Shown here: in pieces, positions 23,617 through 36,478 of the stretch | Numbering within the stretch: position 1 is the stretch's first letter | How the letters are laid out: each line of letters begins with the position of its first letter | DNA from: Jackrogersella multiformis | Lineage: Eukaryota; Ascomycota; Sordariomycetes; Xylariales; Hypoxylaceae | Length of the DNA: 64,000 nt | Assembly: GCA_902806575.1 (NCBI GenBank) | Contig: CADCXD010000002.1 | Coordinates: forward strand, 558,001 to 622,000 | Direction of reading: 5' to 3' | Position numbers and translations under genes: made by a program | Notes under the pieces: model-generated | Seen by the model: the letters and a program-made list of their open reading frames with translations, nothing else | Told to the model about the DNA's origin: nothing | Databases searched by the model: none

Positions 23617-25746
23617 ATGGGCGGCTTCCGAAGATACGTAAAGGTTCTAAAAACTAAGTTGTCAAGAAAATTACATGGTACTCAATATAGTTCAAGTACA
23701 AGGAGGACGGAAACTACAGAGGTTTCAAGCCTAGAGATCCTTGATAATGCGGATGGTAATAATACTTCGGTCTCATCGGAGGATGGAGCCACAAGGTCAG
23801 CCACAGACGTAGAGGAGGAAGTCGAGCCGAGAACTTACGAGCCTGCTCCCTCGATTCCTGCACCGCCGGCGCAATTCATCTCATACCTTGACCAGCACCA
23901 TGAGATTCCAACACGCACTCTCTTGCAGCCATATATGTCTTACGAAAAGTGGCTACGCCATGAGTTCGTGCGACTGGACGCAGAGATCGACTCTCTCTCA
24001 AACCTCGTTCCAATCTATGATGGGCAAGAAAGTCTGCTCAAGATTCGCACGTTGGATTATCAGTTGGCCGACAAGAGTCGGTACATAATGCCATTGGAGG
24101 ATCATTAGCGAGAAGTTGATGGCAGCCTCGCGATTGCCCAGTCGTTCGAGGAGTACCAGGATAATTTTGATGGATTCACTCACGGTCAGTCAACATTGCC
24201 ATACATTCCTGCGTCATGATAAATCTCATTGCCAGCTAATCAATTATCGCCAAAGATAGGCATCTTAGCAGGTTTAGGTAAGTGTCATGACATTTGAAGA
24301 CTTAAGAATCAATTATTCAAATCACTAACGACATTTGTCTGGGTTTTAAATGAAGATTGGACTAACCTTGTTGTGGCTGGATCTTCCGCGCTCCTCCCCT
24401 TGCTGTCCCGTCGCATAGATGTAGACATACAGAATAACCCAGCAGTAGAAAATCCAGCTGAGACCTACTATCAGTACGGGTATCTATGGGTCTATTTAGA
24501 TGGACGAAACTGATTTGGCTTCCTAGAAATACTGCGAGCACGAGCGATATCGACATATTCCTATACGGGATCGACAGCGAAGAGGCGGCCGTCAGACGCA
24601 TCATCGAGGTCGAAGCCGTGGTGCGGAAGAACCAGCATCTGTTCTCCAGCAACGCCCTGACGCTACGGTCGGAAAACGCCATCACGCTCATCGCGCCGCG
24701 ATGGCCCTTCCGGCATGTCCAGGTAATGAGAAAATTATATTCTGCAATATGCTCCACCTCCATTTCCCCCCCCCACGAGAAGAATAACATCAAACAAGGT
24801 CAATCGACTGACCGGTAATTATCAGATCATCCTCAGACTTTACAGGTCAATCAGTGAGATTCTGACAGGCTTTGACGTCGATTGCGCCTGTGTTGCCTTC
24901 GACGGAAAGCAGATATATTCCAATCCGAGGGGAGTCACGGCGATTGCCACGCGCACCAATACTATCGATCTAAGTCGCCGAAGCCCGTGTATGTACCACT
25001 GGCCCTACTGTCCCCTTCATGCCTACTATATATATCCTCTTTCTTCCCCCTTTTTACACCTATTAAATGAGAGATAAACAGCTTATGAGAATCGCTTATG
25101 GAAATATCGCCATCACAACTTCGAAGTATATTGGGACGCACTCGAGCGGTCACGAGTCAAGGAAATATTCTTCGAGCCTCTGGACGAGGGCCACCGAGAC
25201 CTCACCGGACTTGCTAGGTTGATATTCTCCGAAGGGGTGCTCGAGAACATCGACAACAAATGGAGATTGAATTTGAACTTGAAGAAGCTGGATGATGGCA
25301 GAGACCCGAGCCTGGTGGTTGAAACGTCGAGTGGTTACGCCAACCACATTATTCCGTATGGTGTGCGGCTTACGGCTAAGAAGTATATTAAACACAGCCC
25401 CTTTTTATTATTCGTGCCCCATTACACTATGCAATAATGGAAGATTCTGACAGAGTACCAGTGCCCGCTCCACCATTATCTCGTGCGCAAGAGCGCCATA
25501 TATGTTCGGAACGATCCAAGAAGTGACCGACCCGACCAATCCAAAGTGCAAGTGGAAGTTGAAACATAATCGAAAGAGGAAACTGACCAAGCAGGTCACC
25601 TTCATCAAGCTGAATCCCGGCCGGCAGATGATTGGAAGCTTTTACCCACTGACTACTGATGACTGGTGAGGTCGTCAATTACTTCCATTCTCAAATCAAT
25701 TATTTACTGATTAAATGTTTATAGGACGAAAATGGCATATGAGTGA
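23617..25746 (+). pseudogene. Broken copy of a fungal-specific family with a SDIDIFLYG motif
   Basis: Conserved blocks appear in order on the + strand across several introns: YLDQHHEIPTRTLLQPYMSYEKWL, LVPIYDGQESLLKIR, SFEEYQDNFDGFTH, DWTNLVVAGSSALLPLLSRR, TASTSDIDIFLYGI, ALTLRSENAITLIAPRWPFRH, FDVDCACVAFDGKQIYSNP, NRLWKYRHHNFEVYWDAL, FIKLNPGRQMIGSFYPLTTDDW. I recognise the family from many ascomycete genomes but know no function. The SDIDIFLYG block resembles the acidic core of nucleotidyltransferases only loosely. A TAG (24106-24108) interrupts exon 1 in a frame that stays open on both sides. Around 25435-25510 the frame changes without splice sites. I therefore call it a pseudogene. The last exon (TKMAYE) ends at 25746. 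Confidence 0.62.
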
Positions 25747-26517
25747 TGGTTGCTTCGGTGGTCGCTCCAATGGGTGGCATGCGATTCCTTGGTGTAGCCC
25801 CTTTGCCACCTTTTTGCCTTACATACCAACTAAAGATAGTCCGAATAAGGCACAACCTATAGTATTTGATCTGTCTTTTTCGAACTATTTGAAATATAAA
25901 CTATTCGTGGTTATACTCCTTAATAGTGTGATTAGCTCCTAGCGGAGTATACTCCGGATACGTAAAAGGGGTAGTTCGGATAACAATGCTCAGAAGGCTA
26001 TGATGGTCGGGGAGTTCAGCTTCTGACAGCAGCTTCAGCTGGTGGCTCAGCCTCAATGAACAAATATATCCGGGACCGCGACGCGTAAGCTGTTCTAGGT
26101 ATATTGATAAGGCTCACCCTCGTATTTAACGCCTACAAATGTTAAGCGAGGTGCATATGCATCTGTCGTCTATATTCGGCCTCCAAAGAATCCTCCGAAT
26201 CGTATCCCGATCTTGATACCATGGTTATTTCTATTAAATTTCCGGTAGGAGCCTGCAATCTTGGTGCCTTGTTAGGCGTTATAGCACAGCCAGTAAGGCT
26301 GGAAAATGATGGGACACAGAATGCGACGTGAGGTTTCCTAGGAATAAGTCCTACGGTCTACCTTATAGATATTGAAGTTGTCCTAGGCACTCGAAAAGTT
26401 TGGCTGTTGAATGTACCTTCTATAGTTCTCCAGACTTATAGAAAAATACCTATCCAAGACAACTGTCCCTTCTATCTAATTAAATGCTTGGTTTAATCCG
26501 AATCTCACGCTGTTGAC
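25747..26517. other. Intergenic, upstream of RTA1 gene
   Basis: No gene is seen. It is AT-rich and stop-dense. Confidence 0.55.
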
Positions 26518-27685
26518 ATGTCGTCGAAAGATCGAAACCTTTCCTTCTATGACTACGATCCGTCCGAGGCGGTAGCTGCGGTATGCTGCGGTTTATTCGG
26601 CCTTACTCTCATCTGGTCGTCTTTCATGACTATTCGGAAGAGATCGTGGGTGTGGACAGTCCAGCTGCTTGCGATCCTCAGTATGTTCTTCGAATACTTA
26701 GTAATGTTTTAGGGGTTCTAACATGTCTACCACAGTGGAAGTCGTTGGATATGCCTTTCGGATCCTGTCTGCTGGAAATCCAACTAGTTTGAACCTATAC
26801 GCGGTACAATTCTGTGTGATCATTCTCGCCCCTGTTCTTATGGCTGGCGCGATATATGTCGTCTTCGGTCGAATCGTCTTCCACGTCGTTCCCGCTCAAG
26901 AGAGAACTACAAGATTTCTGTGGATCCCTCGTATGTTCACCCTTGATGCAAATTCGGTTACCCGCTGACGATAACAGCCCGTTGGGTTACGCCCATCTTC
27001 GTTACCTTCGATGTCGTCGCCCTTTTAGTCCAACTCTTCGGTGCTGTTAGCGTGTCGAGTACCAAGGCCACGGACAAGAACGCACAAGACAAGTTAAAAT
27101 TAGGCAAGAATGTTGCGCTCGCGGGTCTCGGGATACAAATGGCTGCTTTTGGACTTTTCACAGTTATTGCCGCTCGATTTCATTTCACTTCGCAACGATT
27201 CGAAGCGGGACTTGACTGGAGGTTAGAAGAAGTAGATAGGGGTAGGGCTGTTTTCGTGAAAGGGTCGTCACGGAAGATAAACCCTAACTGGAGACGCCTT
27301 CTTTATGCCATCAACGTGTCCTGTATCTTGATTCTGGTAAGCTGTCTAGTTCCAGTCGGTGATATGGACCTTCTGACACTGATCGGTAGATTCGGTCTGT
27401 ATTCCGCATAGTCGAGTTTGCCCAGGGCTCGAATGGCTCTGTGATGCAACAGGAGTTCTAGTAAGTGACTAACAGACCTTTCTCCATCACATTAGGCTAA
27501 CGTGAGCACCTTACAGTATGTATGTCTTGGATACTTTACCGGTGTTCCTAGTTGTTTGTAGTTTCTGTTTCTTTTTCCCTGGCTCCTACGTCCCATTCAT
27601 GGGGTTCAGAGTCCCCAAGAATCCAGCTGGGACATGGCAGTTAGGGGGTGATGACAGCCCGGTCACTCCATTGCAAGAAATATAG
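26518..27685 (+). CDS. RTA1-like seven-TM membrane protein
   Basis: Five exons (26518-26680, 26736-26930, 26978-27336, 27390-27460, 27517-27685) join in frame to 318 aa. The order is that of RTA1 proteins: short N-terminus (YDYDPSEAVAAV), TM1, EVVGYAFR after the first splice, LAPVLMAGAIYVVFGRIV, TFDVVALLVQLFGAV, then IRSVFRIVEFAQG and EFYMYVLDTLPVF before the last TM. Yeast relatives (Rta1, Rsb1) are stress-induced plasma-membrane proteins linked to resistance to aminocholesterol and to sphingoid-base export. The substrate here is unknown. All splice sites are GT-AG and the key family residues are intact, so the gene looks functional despite its decayed surroundings. Confidence 0.88.
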
Positions 27686-30473
27686 GGGTATCTAGGGTGA
27701 ACTAAGGCGTATCAGATTCACCCGTTTCGAGTTGGATTTTTTAGTTCTTGTTTGCTTTACAATGTCAGGGTCGGATCAAACAAATGTCTATTGTTAAGGC
27801 ATATTCTAGTTCGATACAAAATCAGGGGTTCATTAGATAGGGTGACATGTTTCCGGTACCCACAATAGGACAGAGATATACGCAGTACATACTTCGGTAT
27901 TACGTTAGTTGAATGCCTTCAGCGTCGTCGTCGTCGACAACATGCGAGCGAACTTGGCAGCCTGGAGAACTCAAGCCAATATCAACTCGGGGATCGTTGG
28001 TAGGCAGGCTGGGCGGTTCATTCGCTCCACGCGTGACAAGATGTGATATGCTTTCGTTTGAAGCTAACCGAGATGTTGGTCACCCGCGTTTATTTTCCGA
28101 TGTATGATGGCAACAAGGAATTATCACCCTGAACCACTCGATCTTCTTAGCGTGAATCTGACTTCGCCTCATGTTTTTTTAATACCGGACGATTGGATGA
28201 TATTCTACAGGGCATGTTTATCTATTATTGACAAGGGGAGTAATTAAGACGTGCTAGGGATACGTCGTCAAAACACAGGATCATCACCTGTCAAGCCTTG
28301 AGGATATAACAGGTGCAGCAATGCTACCTAGCTTGTATGCAAGTAAGGAATGCAAACTTCATCACAATAATAACGAATTAGAGCGAAATTGATTGCCTCA
28401 TCCGTCAGGGGTGAGCTGTCATAGGGGAATATGCCGGGTTCGGGAAGTTTTTCGTTTCGAAAATTCCCCTTCTCACCCTGTGCAGCCTAGGCTGGACTCA
28501 GAGATTTAAGGTCTAACAACTCGAAATTCAAGACCCCTCTTAACAGCTCTGCTAATATCCCGGCATGATAATAGAGGCAATTAAGCCTCATATACCTATT
28601 TTCGTGGTTCGCAACGAATAGTTCACTTATGGAATCTAAAATTTGAGTTGTTGTTAATATTAGTATTAGTATTATTTCAAAAGTGAAGAGATTCTAAATA
28701 ATAACTTAAATATCTTCGGCATATAGTGAGTTGATAATACTCGGAAATTCTTTAAAGAATATATGATACCTAACCTTGGAAACAATATGAAGGGGCTCCT
28801 TTGGTGATGCTCGACTCGCCTGACTTGCCTGGTATTGTAAGCCCCTCGACTTCTCGGCGTTATGTCACACCGGAAAGTGACATCCGGATTCTTGCAGCGT
28901 AGCACCCGGCTCATAAGCCCAGGCGATAGTATGTTGCAAGAGTTGATATAAGTGTTTGTAAACCTGAGTGAGGATATTTATATGTACCTAGGTACTTAGT
29001 TAGCGATTCCACTATAATTGGGGCTACTCTTCTAGAAGCAAAGTAAAGCTGGCGCATATAGTTCGAATGACGTAGATCCCGATCCCGTGTTCTTTAAAAT
29101 AATCGTAAAACCCTCGCTACCTCTTACCTACTACCTAGGTAGGTACTTAGGTACATACCTAAGTATGGATATGTTACGTTAATTACTAAACTTACTACAT
29201 ATGTACCTAAGTATGTAGTTAACACTTATTATAATAAATCAATTACCGTAATGCAAGTACTAGCTAGTCACTAGTGCTAATATTTAAATTAGCATGTACC
29301 TACCTATTTTAGCGTCTTCTATTTTGATTTAACAGGAGGTTCGATGTTGTTGCCTAGCTGCCTCTGCCTCTGTACGGATGTACCAATTGCACAGCCCAAC
29401 GAATTCCGTCTACAGGCAACTGCATGTAAAACCCGAAGCTCAACCCTGGAAATTCCGTTCACGCCTTAGAACTTACCAGGATAATCGACCTCGATCAACG
29501 GTTGATCCGAAACCATGTATCTTTTAACCCTGGGTACCCCCACATTAGAGAGACGATTGGGTTTAAACCAAAGCGGGGAAGTTCCTGTTTGGTGGCGCTA
29601 GTGGTTTTCACGTCTCTTTCGAGTTTCAAACACTTTCAGTTTCTAAAGAAATGATGCTTCTTATGGGAAGAAAAGGAAGTTGCAGATATTACTAATGGGG
29701 TACGGGTACGGGTACGGCCTTCTGCGAGATAGGAAGCCAAGCGGCCGCGGTACATCGAAGGATTCCAGGTTGTGATTAACTACTTACACTAGGTAACTTC
29801 TTCTCTCAGCAAGGTCGAGGAGAGCATACAGTATATCTACTTCCGAATACCGTGAACCTGTCCAGCATACATACCTACCTTAGAACCTATTCACATACTT
29901 CCTTTGCCCTTTGCTTCTTATGAGAGACAAAACTCACTCTCTCCTTTTTTTCTTTTCTTTTCTTTTTGGGAATAGTATTGTGCGACCTGATTTATAAGAA
30001 TAATTTCGAGACATCCCAAAAGGAACATCCTTTAACCGGCTAGCGGTATCGGTTGATGATCCTTCAGTTACATCGAAGGTTGCTGAAAGCCGCCGACGTT
30101 GCCGTTAATTTTCCATCTCGAGGACACGTGCCGCGCATCCGTCCGGACTCGGCACGAAAGACTTCGGAGAGACTCTAGAAAAGCTGTTGTGAGAGAGCCG
30201 GAACTGCACTGGGCGAGCAAGCCTCTTTTTATAGAGTCGAGAGGAGGGAAGAGGAGTAAAAAAACTAGGGTCACTAGTCCACACAACCATGATCCTTTCT
30301 CGTTCCCCACGAGCTGCTTTCCCTTTTCGATACCCGACAGCAAGTAATCTTGACCAACGACGACTGCCACTTACGCAGGCAAGAAACTTGATACGCACGA
30401 CTAAGGTCTAAGGTCTAATAGGCATTTCTGATTTGCTCGTTCAGCTTGCCTATTCTGGCGTCCTCGCACAACA
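27686..30473. other. Gene-poor region and promoter of Zn2Cys6 gene
   Basis: About 2.8 kb without a gene I can support. A dense block of TACCTAGGTA-type palindromes lies at 28981-28999 and 29127-29221. A GGGTAC run (29698-29716) and a CTTTT run (29940-29966) are also present. Several 80-100-codon frames at 30068-30400 lack splice context, composition or family support. Confidence 0.5.
29127..29221. repeat. TACCTAGGTA-type palindrome cluster
   Basis: Successive ACCTACTACCTAGGTAGGTA, ACTTAGGTACATACCTAAGT and CATATGTACCTAAGT units lie within 95 bp. Each is nearly self-complementary. Confidence 0.75.
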
Positions 30474-32467
30474 ATGGTTTATTGTGGGAAGGCTTCTCAG
30501 GGCTGCCAGAGCTGTCGGACCCGACGTATAAAGGTGCGTATAGAGTCACTACCTCTACTATAGTAGTCAGACACCTCTACCTCTACCTGCACCCACCTTC
30601 CCTGCCATACCATGCAGGTGAGATACGTGTACCTGGCGGCGTTGTGTTAGAGATGCTACAAGATCTAGCCGCGTGGCTTCGTATCTATCCGCCTCCTTCT
30701 ATCCAACCTACCGGGACAGTAAATCAATAAATCGATAATGTGACCCATAATTAACTATGATGTTATAGTGCGATAAAAAACGGCCGGAGTGTTCCCAGTG
30801 CATTCGGGTGGGCAAGAAATGCCCCGGTTATAGAGACCAACTATCGCTTATGTTTCGAGATGAGAGCAGCAAGGTCATACAAAAGGCACATGCTCAATGG
30901 GGCTCTTCCAGCTCGCCTACTGACCCAGCCGGAGGCTCGGCCTCGGCCTCATCTTCATCGTCCGCATCATCCGCATCTACGTGGACACACGAGTCGCCGG
31001 GCTCTACTTCCACTTCGGATAGCCCCACGGCTAGCACTCCCCTGCCGCCGCGCAATCTTACTCCTCCTAAGAGGATACCCAGGAAAGTAGATCTGAACAT
31101 GGAACAGCAGGGAATGCAGTTCTATGTTAATCGCTATCTTATGAATCACCCGGACTCCCCAAGAACACGCGACCAGGTAGCAGAGTACTTTTCGACTGCC
31201 GATGTCGCCCAGAACGTTATGGTCGCTGTAGGTCTCGCAGGAATGTCTAATTTGCTAGGAAACAAGAATATGAACTTACTTGCGCGGGCTAAATATGTCG
31301 CCGCATTGAAGCGGACCGGGCAGCTAATTGCTAATAACGAACCGGCCACCTTCGTAGCTCGCCTTCGAAGTGTTGTGACACTCGCTTTATTCGAGGTAAA
31401 ACAATACCCCCGAATATATGTATATATTGGCACAAAACACTCACAATATACAGGTTGTCCAAGGTAAAGGACCCAAAGGAACGGTAGGCTCAGCTAGTAC
31501 ACATATCAATGGTGCGGTGGCTGTATTACGATCTGTACTGCCTCTACCGCAAGCCCCGAATAGCGGCGCACATGGCATCGTACAATTATTATTTTCAATG
31601 GTACCGTACCATCATCTTCCGCCTATTTGGTTTAGGTACTGACCAAATTAGTTTATTCCTTATCAGATGATGGATACACCTCTCCCACCTGCCTTCTTCG
31701 AAACTCTCAAATTCTGTAAGCAGTTGATGCACGGGGTTCCGGAGAGTTGTTCCATTGATTTAGGCCTCGCCATCGCTCGACTTATCCAATTGTTGAAGGT
31801 ATCAGAGCTTACTGTACTCGTCGACGGGCATCCGACTACGGATGATCTCACACAGCAAATTTTTCTACTAGACGACATATTCGACAGCCTGGAAGGCCGA
31901 CTGTTAGAAGCATTCCCCTTCGAAGAAAATTGGGGAGAGTATCCGCCGCCAGCAGTTTTCCGTGGAAAGTGGCATAAGTACGGTCAGGTCTGGGGTGCCC
32001 GGATATGGAACCATTATCGATGGGCCCGTATTCTTGGAATGCAAAAACTCGTTGGATATTTCACGGAATTTCCTGTTTCAAGCAATCGGATTATACCTAC
32101 GGCTCGGAGGACAGGGTGTTACATCACAATCGAGCGACTCGCTCAGGACATCCTTATAAGTACACCATCACATTGGCACCATCCTGTACTCGGCCCAGAG
32201 GTCACTCAAGAGTTTGAGGCCGGCGGGCTTGGTAATTCCGGAGCCGTGGGACTGCCCAGCCTTCTTTGGCATCTTACAATAGCCGGGTGCGCCCCAAACG
32301 TACCGCCGGAGTATTGGCAATGGGCCTACAATGTGCTGCAGGTGGTCTGGAAGCAGATGGGGATGCAGCACGCCATGGCATTGTCAAAGCTCATGGAAGA
32401 GCATCAAACTAGATTAGATAAAGAGACTATCGAACGAGAAGTGAAGCTCGAGCGAGAGGAGGACTAA
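30474..32467 (+). CDS. Zn2Cys6 transcription factor
   Basis: Four exons (30474-30533, 30769-31395, 31454-31600, 31667-32467) sum to 544 aa. The N-terminus is a binuclear zinc cluster with spacing C11-x2-C14-x6-C21-x6-C28-x2-C31-x6-C38 (GCQSCRTRRIK, then CDKKRPECSQC). The first intron falls exactly between Lys20 and Cys21, a position common for this domain. A Ser/Thr/Pro-rich linker (about 60-110) precedes a helical regulatory region containing FVARLRSVVTLALFEV, as in many fungal-only regulators with a C-terminal ligand-response-type domain. It will bind DNA, probably at CGG-type half sites. Targets cannot be read from the sequence, and the adjacent genes are core genes, so no cluster role is suggested. 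Confidence 0.88.
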
Positions 32468-33271
32468 AGGCAAGCATATGGAATGATATAGAATGCCGAT
32501 CGTAGGCAGGATATCCGGGAAGGCGTTCGCAGGCGTGGCCGGATCATCATGATCAACTCAACTTTTAGGCATATTCGGGGTAGAGCATGTAGGTGAACGG
32601 CGTTCATAAGGATGGTACTGGGGGCGAGTATGTTACAAAAACACAGAAATTATCTCGATTCATATGACAAGGCATATGCGTACATCCGGAACAGATTTAC
32701 ACTGTAAGCAAGACTAATTCAAATAAAGTTTCATGTAATTGGTCAATGAAAACATACCGGTTGATATTTTGGTGTTGCTGTTACCTACTAAAAATCTCTG
32801 AAGCTTTTTAAATCTTTAAGAGCGTGTATCTAGGTATTTGCTCTTTAACACACTAGCGCCAGAACCTAGAGCTGTTAGCCCTAAGTCCCTACTTCGTGCT
32901 ATGTGCGGGCACTGTGAGGGGAACTTACCTAGATACCTCTATGTATGTACTTAGGTACCTACTAAGGTAGAGTTAGGATGGTACCTAATTACATGTAGGT
33001 AGGTACTGGGCACGTAAGGTATTTCTGCGGCTAAACTGATAAGCGATAACCTTATATGTTACTGACGAACCAAACGAGGCGTCCCAATTTACAAGGATCC
33101 TTTTGCGACTGAAGCTTCGACGTTCTTCAATCAAACAACAACATCCCGACGTCAACCATCATTGAAAACATCGTCGCCCATCAAATTTCCATCACATCTT
33201 ATGAGTGCTATGCCGATAGCATATCCGAATACAATAGTAAATGTAACCAAACTTCCCGGAAGCCTGTCAAA
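32468..33271. other. Intergenic, upstream of SGF73
   Basis: No gene is seen. Motif copies lie at 32831-32838 and in a block at 32930-33008 (ACTTAGGTACCTACTAAGGT and relatives). Confidence 0.6.
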
Positions 33272-34863
33272 ATGGCGACCGGGGGAGAGGGGCGAAAAGG
33301 TATTTATTTATTTGTCAGTCAATCGTAGTGCAGCAGCGCGCCATTGTTAATGCGAATGCCTTCCCCACGTTTTAGGTCTCGACGACGAGGGCACCATCAA
33401 CGTCGCCTCGAAGAAAGTCATAAAGGACAGGCCCAACGGTACGATCAAGTTAAAGAAGCCTGTGCCGAAGCAATTAAAACCTGGCAATTGGAGAGATGGT
33501 AGCGTTGCCGACGGTAAGTCTGTCTATATTACAATATTGTCATGAGATTATTGTTATTATATATATACCTAGGTATATATGATATAACTTTATAGCGCGC
33601 CAATAGCTAACAGGTATCGTCCAATTATACAGACGACAAGAAGTCCAAAGCCACCGAAACCCCTTCTACTACTTTCGGCACACTATCTCCCGGACCTGTA
33701 GTAAATCAACTAAACGAGAGCTCACGCGAAACTTTTGCCACCGGAAGACCCCTTGAGGATAACCTGAATCTTCAACAATGCAAGCATTGCAAGAAGGGAA
33801 TCATCAAAACCGCCGCGAAGGAGCATATCGCGCAGTGTCTACGAATCAAGAAAGAGAAGGCCCAACGCAAGAAGGAGGCCAGAGAGGCAAGAGAGCGAGC
33901 AAAAGAGCAAGCTCGAGAGGAGGAAGCTCGAAAAGCCGACGAAGATGGCGATGCTAAGATGAATGATGATAGTGATGATGATGAAGATGGATCTCTAAAG
34001 AAAGGTACGGGCGGGAAGGCTACAAAGAAGGTCGGAGGGAAGAAGCCGGACGGCGAGCCGAAGGGCAAGAAGCGTAAAGCCGACGGCGACGCCGAGAAGG
34101 GACCAAAGAGCAAGAAGAAAAAGGAAGAACCGAAGCCGAAAGTTCCCAAACCCAAAGGTACCTAACCACTACAGTTCCTTACGCTTACGGTTAAAGTGTG
34201 TACGTCGCGTCTAACTGATTACAGGACCTGTCGATGTCGAGAAGCAATGTGGTGTTATATTGCCCAACGGGCAACCCTGCGCGCGGTCTCTAACTTGTAA
34301 GAGCCACAGTATGGGAGCCAAGCGTGCAGTTGCCGGTAGATCACTTCCCTACGATATGCTACTCGCCGCGTATCAGAAGAAGAACCAGGCAAAGCAGCAG
34401 AGTAAGAAACCATCAAACCGGTTAGACTATTGACCGTCGCGACTAACGTTCAACAGAGGCTGCGCTAGATGCGAACGCTCCTCTAGAGGACGACGATGAC
34501 GCTAATGCCGGACCAGTCGACTCTGACGAGGAGACCGCGGCGGTCATGGGTGCATTAGCTCGATGGAACCCGCAGCCCGTCCTCCCGCAACCCATATTCG
34601 CGCCTATCAAGAGGACTTATCAGCTTGCACGTCTTCACGAGCAGCTTCAGACAGCAACCAACGGTGGGCGTACTAATATTTTTAAGGTGGTAGGGTTCGG
34701 TGCTCGAAAGCTCCCGGATGGACACACGGATATGAATATGGATCTAGATGATGCACCCGGAGAGCCAGACCTAGGACTTATGGGCGCCATGGGTGTAAGA
34801 AGATCCTCGAGTTTTAGCATGCAGGCCACCTCACGACGACCGTCAGTAGCAAGCCGTGCTTAG
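33272..34863 (+). CDS. SGF73: SAGA complex subunit Sgf73 (ataxin-7-like)
   Basis: Five exons (33272-33299, 33376-33513, 33633-34157, 34225-34401, 34457-34863), all interrupted in phase 1, give 424 aa. A zinc finger, QCKHCKKGIIKTAAKEHIAQC, lies near residue 105 and is followed by a long basic, Lys-rich stretch with nuclear-localisation character. Then comes the SCA7 domain (VDVEKQCGVILPNGQPCARS, then SLTCKSHSMGAKRAV, PYDMLLAAYQKK). Sgf73 anchors the Ubp8 deubiquitinase module to SAGA, removing ubiquitin from histone H2B during transcription; the SCA7 domain contacts nucleosomes. The start ATG was chosen because its short exon (MATGGEGRK) splices in phase to the conserved body. Confidence 0.9.
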
Positions 34864-36478
34864 CATTGACGACTTGTACGACTCTGTACGCGACGTCCAA
34901 CACAGATTTTCGCCCATTGGTCCAGCTGGATGAGCCTATTTAGAAAGTAAACAAACAAACAGGCTCACCTTCTGTTCATTTCTGGCAACAATTCTTAGGG
35001 TAGAGCCGGCCATCATTATATCCGTTATTATGTCGACGTCCCATGAGGTTATGCCTCCCAATGGCAAGGGTGTAAATTGCGGTTGGATAATTGAGTGCAT
35101 TTGGGTGGATCAGTCATTGTCATTTTTAGGCGCTTATTGGGGAATACCAACATGAAGGCATGCGGCTGTGGCGTTCGGATTCCTTTACCAGGACAACTCG
35201 GGGCGTTGAGCAAACGTGACAGGTCAGCAGGAATCTCGTGATTCGATATCGCCTGGTCTAACATTGGCTTCAAACGCGATAGGCCGCACATAGTTAGCAT
35301 TCGTATGAATACTAGTCATCCATTGAACGGCAGCGATTCGGAATAGAAGTTCCCATGCCTCCTCCAAGCTGCGGTTAGGCTTGAGAGCTGCGAGCTGCGA
35401 GCTGCAACCCACACACGTGTCGGTGCCCGAAGTGGCGGTATAGAGGACCTAAGCCTAAACTAACCTAAAGGTTGCATAGCAGAATGAAGCGGAAGGGTTG
35501 AACACGTGTAAATTCACCAATCTCTCCGGATTCTAACGTAAGAATCCTACTGGTCAATTTGGGTCCGGAAAACCCCCTTGCGAAAACAGCTTAATTTATG
35601 ATGTTATTTTTACCATACCTATGCGTATTGGGATATACGGCAACCGAAGCTGGACCCATGGGATTGGCGATGGGGGCGTATGGGTCTTTGAACGGGACGG
35701 CCAGCCTCAAAAGTACCTATGCATGTGGGAAATGGTTAGAGTGGCTGGAAGCAAAAAGGGGGGCGGGGTACCTCTTGTTACTAAGGGATTCCCCATTGCG
35801 GTCCGTATGGAGTGCATACAGCATATAGCATAAGCATACAGCATCCTGAACATCCTGAACATCGTACAATATTACGTATAGCGTATTGGTACCGGTACAG
35901 TTCGGATAATGACGTCGTCGTCGATGTCCCTGTCGCAAGATGTATCTGTATTCCCCGAGCCTCGGCCAGAATCTCTTCCATTCGTATGTCTACACACAAA
36001 CAAACAATATGCTGTCGTTTCTGTACGACTTCGTCGATCCAATGGCGGGTAAACAGATATCAGGGTGGTACACCACATATACTATATACCACTCGGTGGG
36101 CTCGTCCCCTCCCCCCCTTAACCGTGATCTGCCATCAACCAACCTCTTGGCACCACAGGGCCGCAAGTAGGCTCACGCTTTTTCACCAGACACGCACGCA
36201 CACATACACCATCCCAACATCTCATTCGAGATTCGGTTGGTCGTAAAAACCGCCGTCGAGATTTTTCCCTTTCTTGTTCTTTCATAATCGTTTCCTAGGT
36301 TGCCTAGGCACACCGGCGCTCAAATCGGAACATTAGTTTCTGCTTCCCTTTTTTTCCTTTTCCTTCTCTTTGGATATACCTAAGATATAAACCATTATAC
36401 GGTCTCCTTTCGTCCCTCCCCACCCCCTACCACTCAGCGCTCAGGGAGAGAGGAGAGTGTTTGGATAGCCAACCAACC
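34864..36478. other. Intergenic, long promoter of carrier gene
   Basis: No gene is supported in 1.6 kb. The last 250 bp are pyrimidine-rich (for example 36345-36375 and 36408-36431), as in many fungal promoters/leaders. A CCTAGG-containing stretch occurs at 36295-36310. Frames of 60-140 codons at 35049-36246 overlap each other and lack family support. Confidence 0.5.

Noticed and set aside
30068..30400. Frames of about 80-100 codons upstream of the Zn2Cys6 gene
   Set aside because: Overlapping on both strands with no conserved motif; the zinc-cluster gene has its own start at 30474.
35049..36246. Several overlapping 60-144-codon frames in the SGF73-carrier spacer
   Set aside because: They overlap in different phases, have no splice pattern or domain text, and include low-complexity sequence near the promoter.
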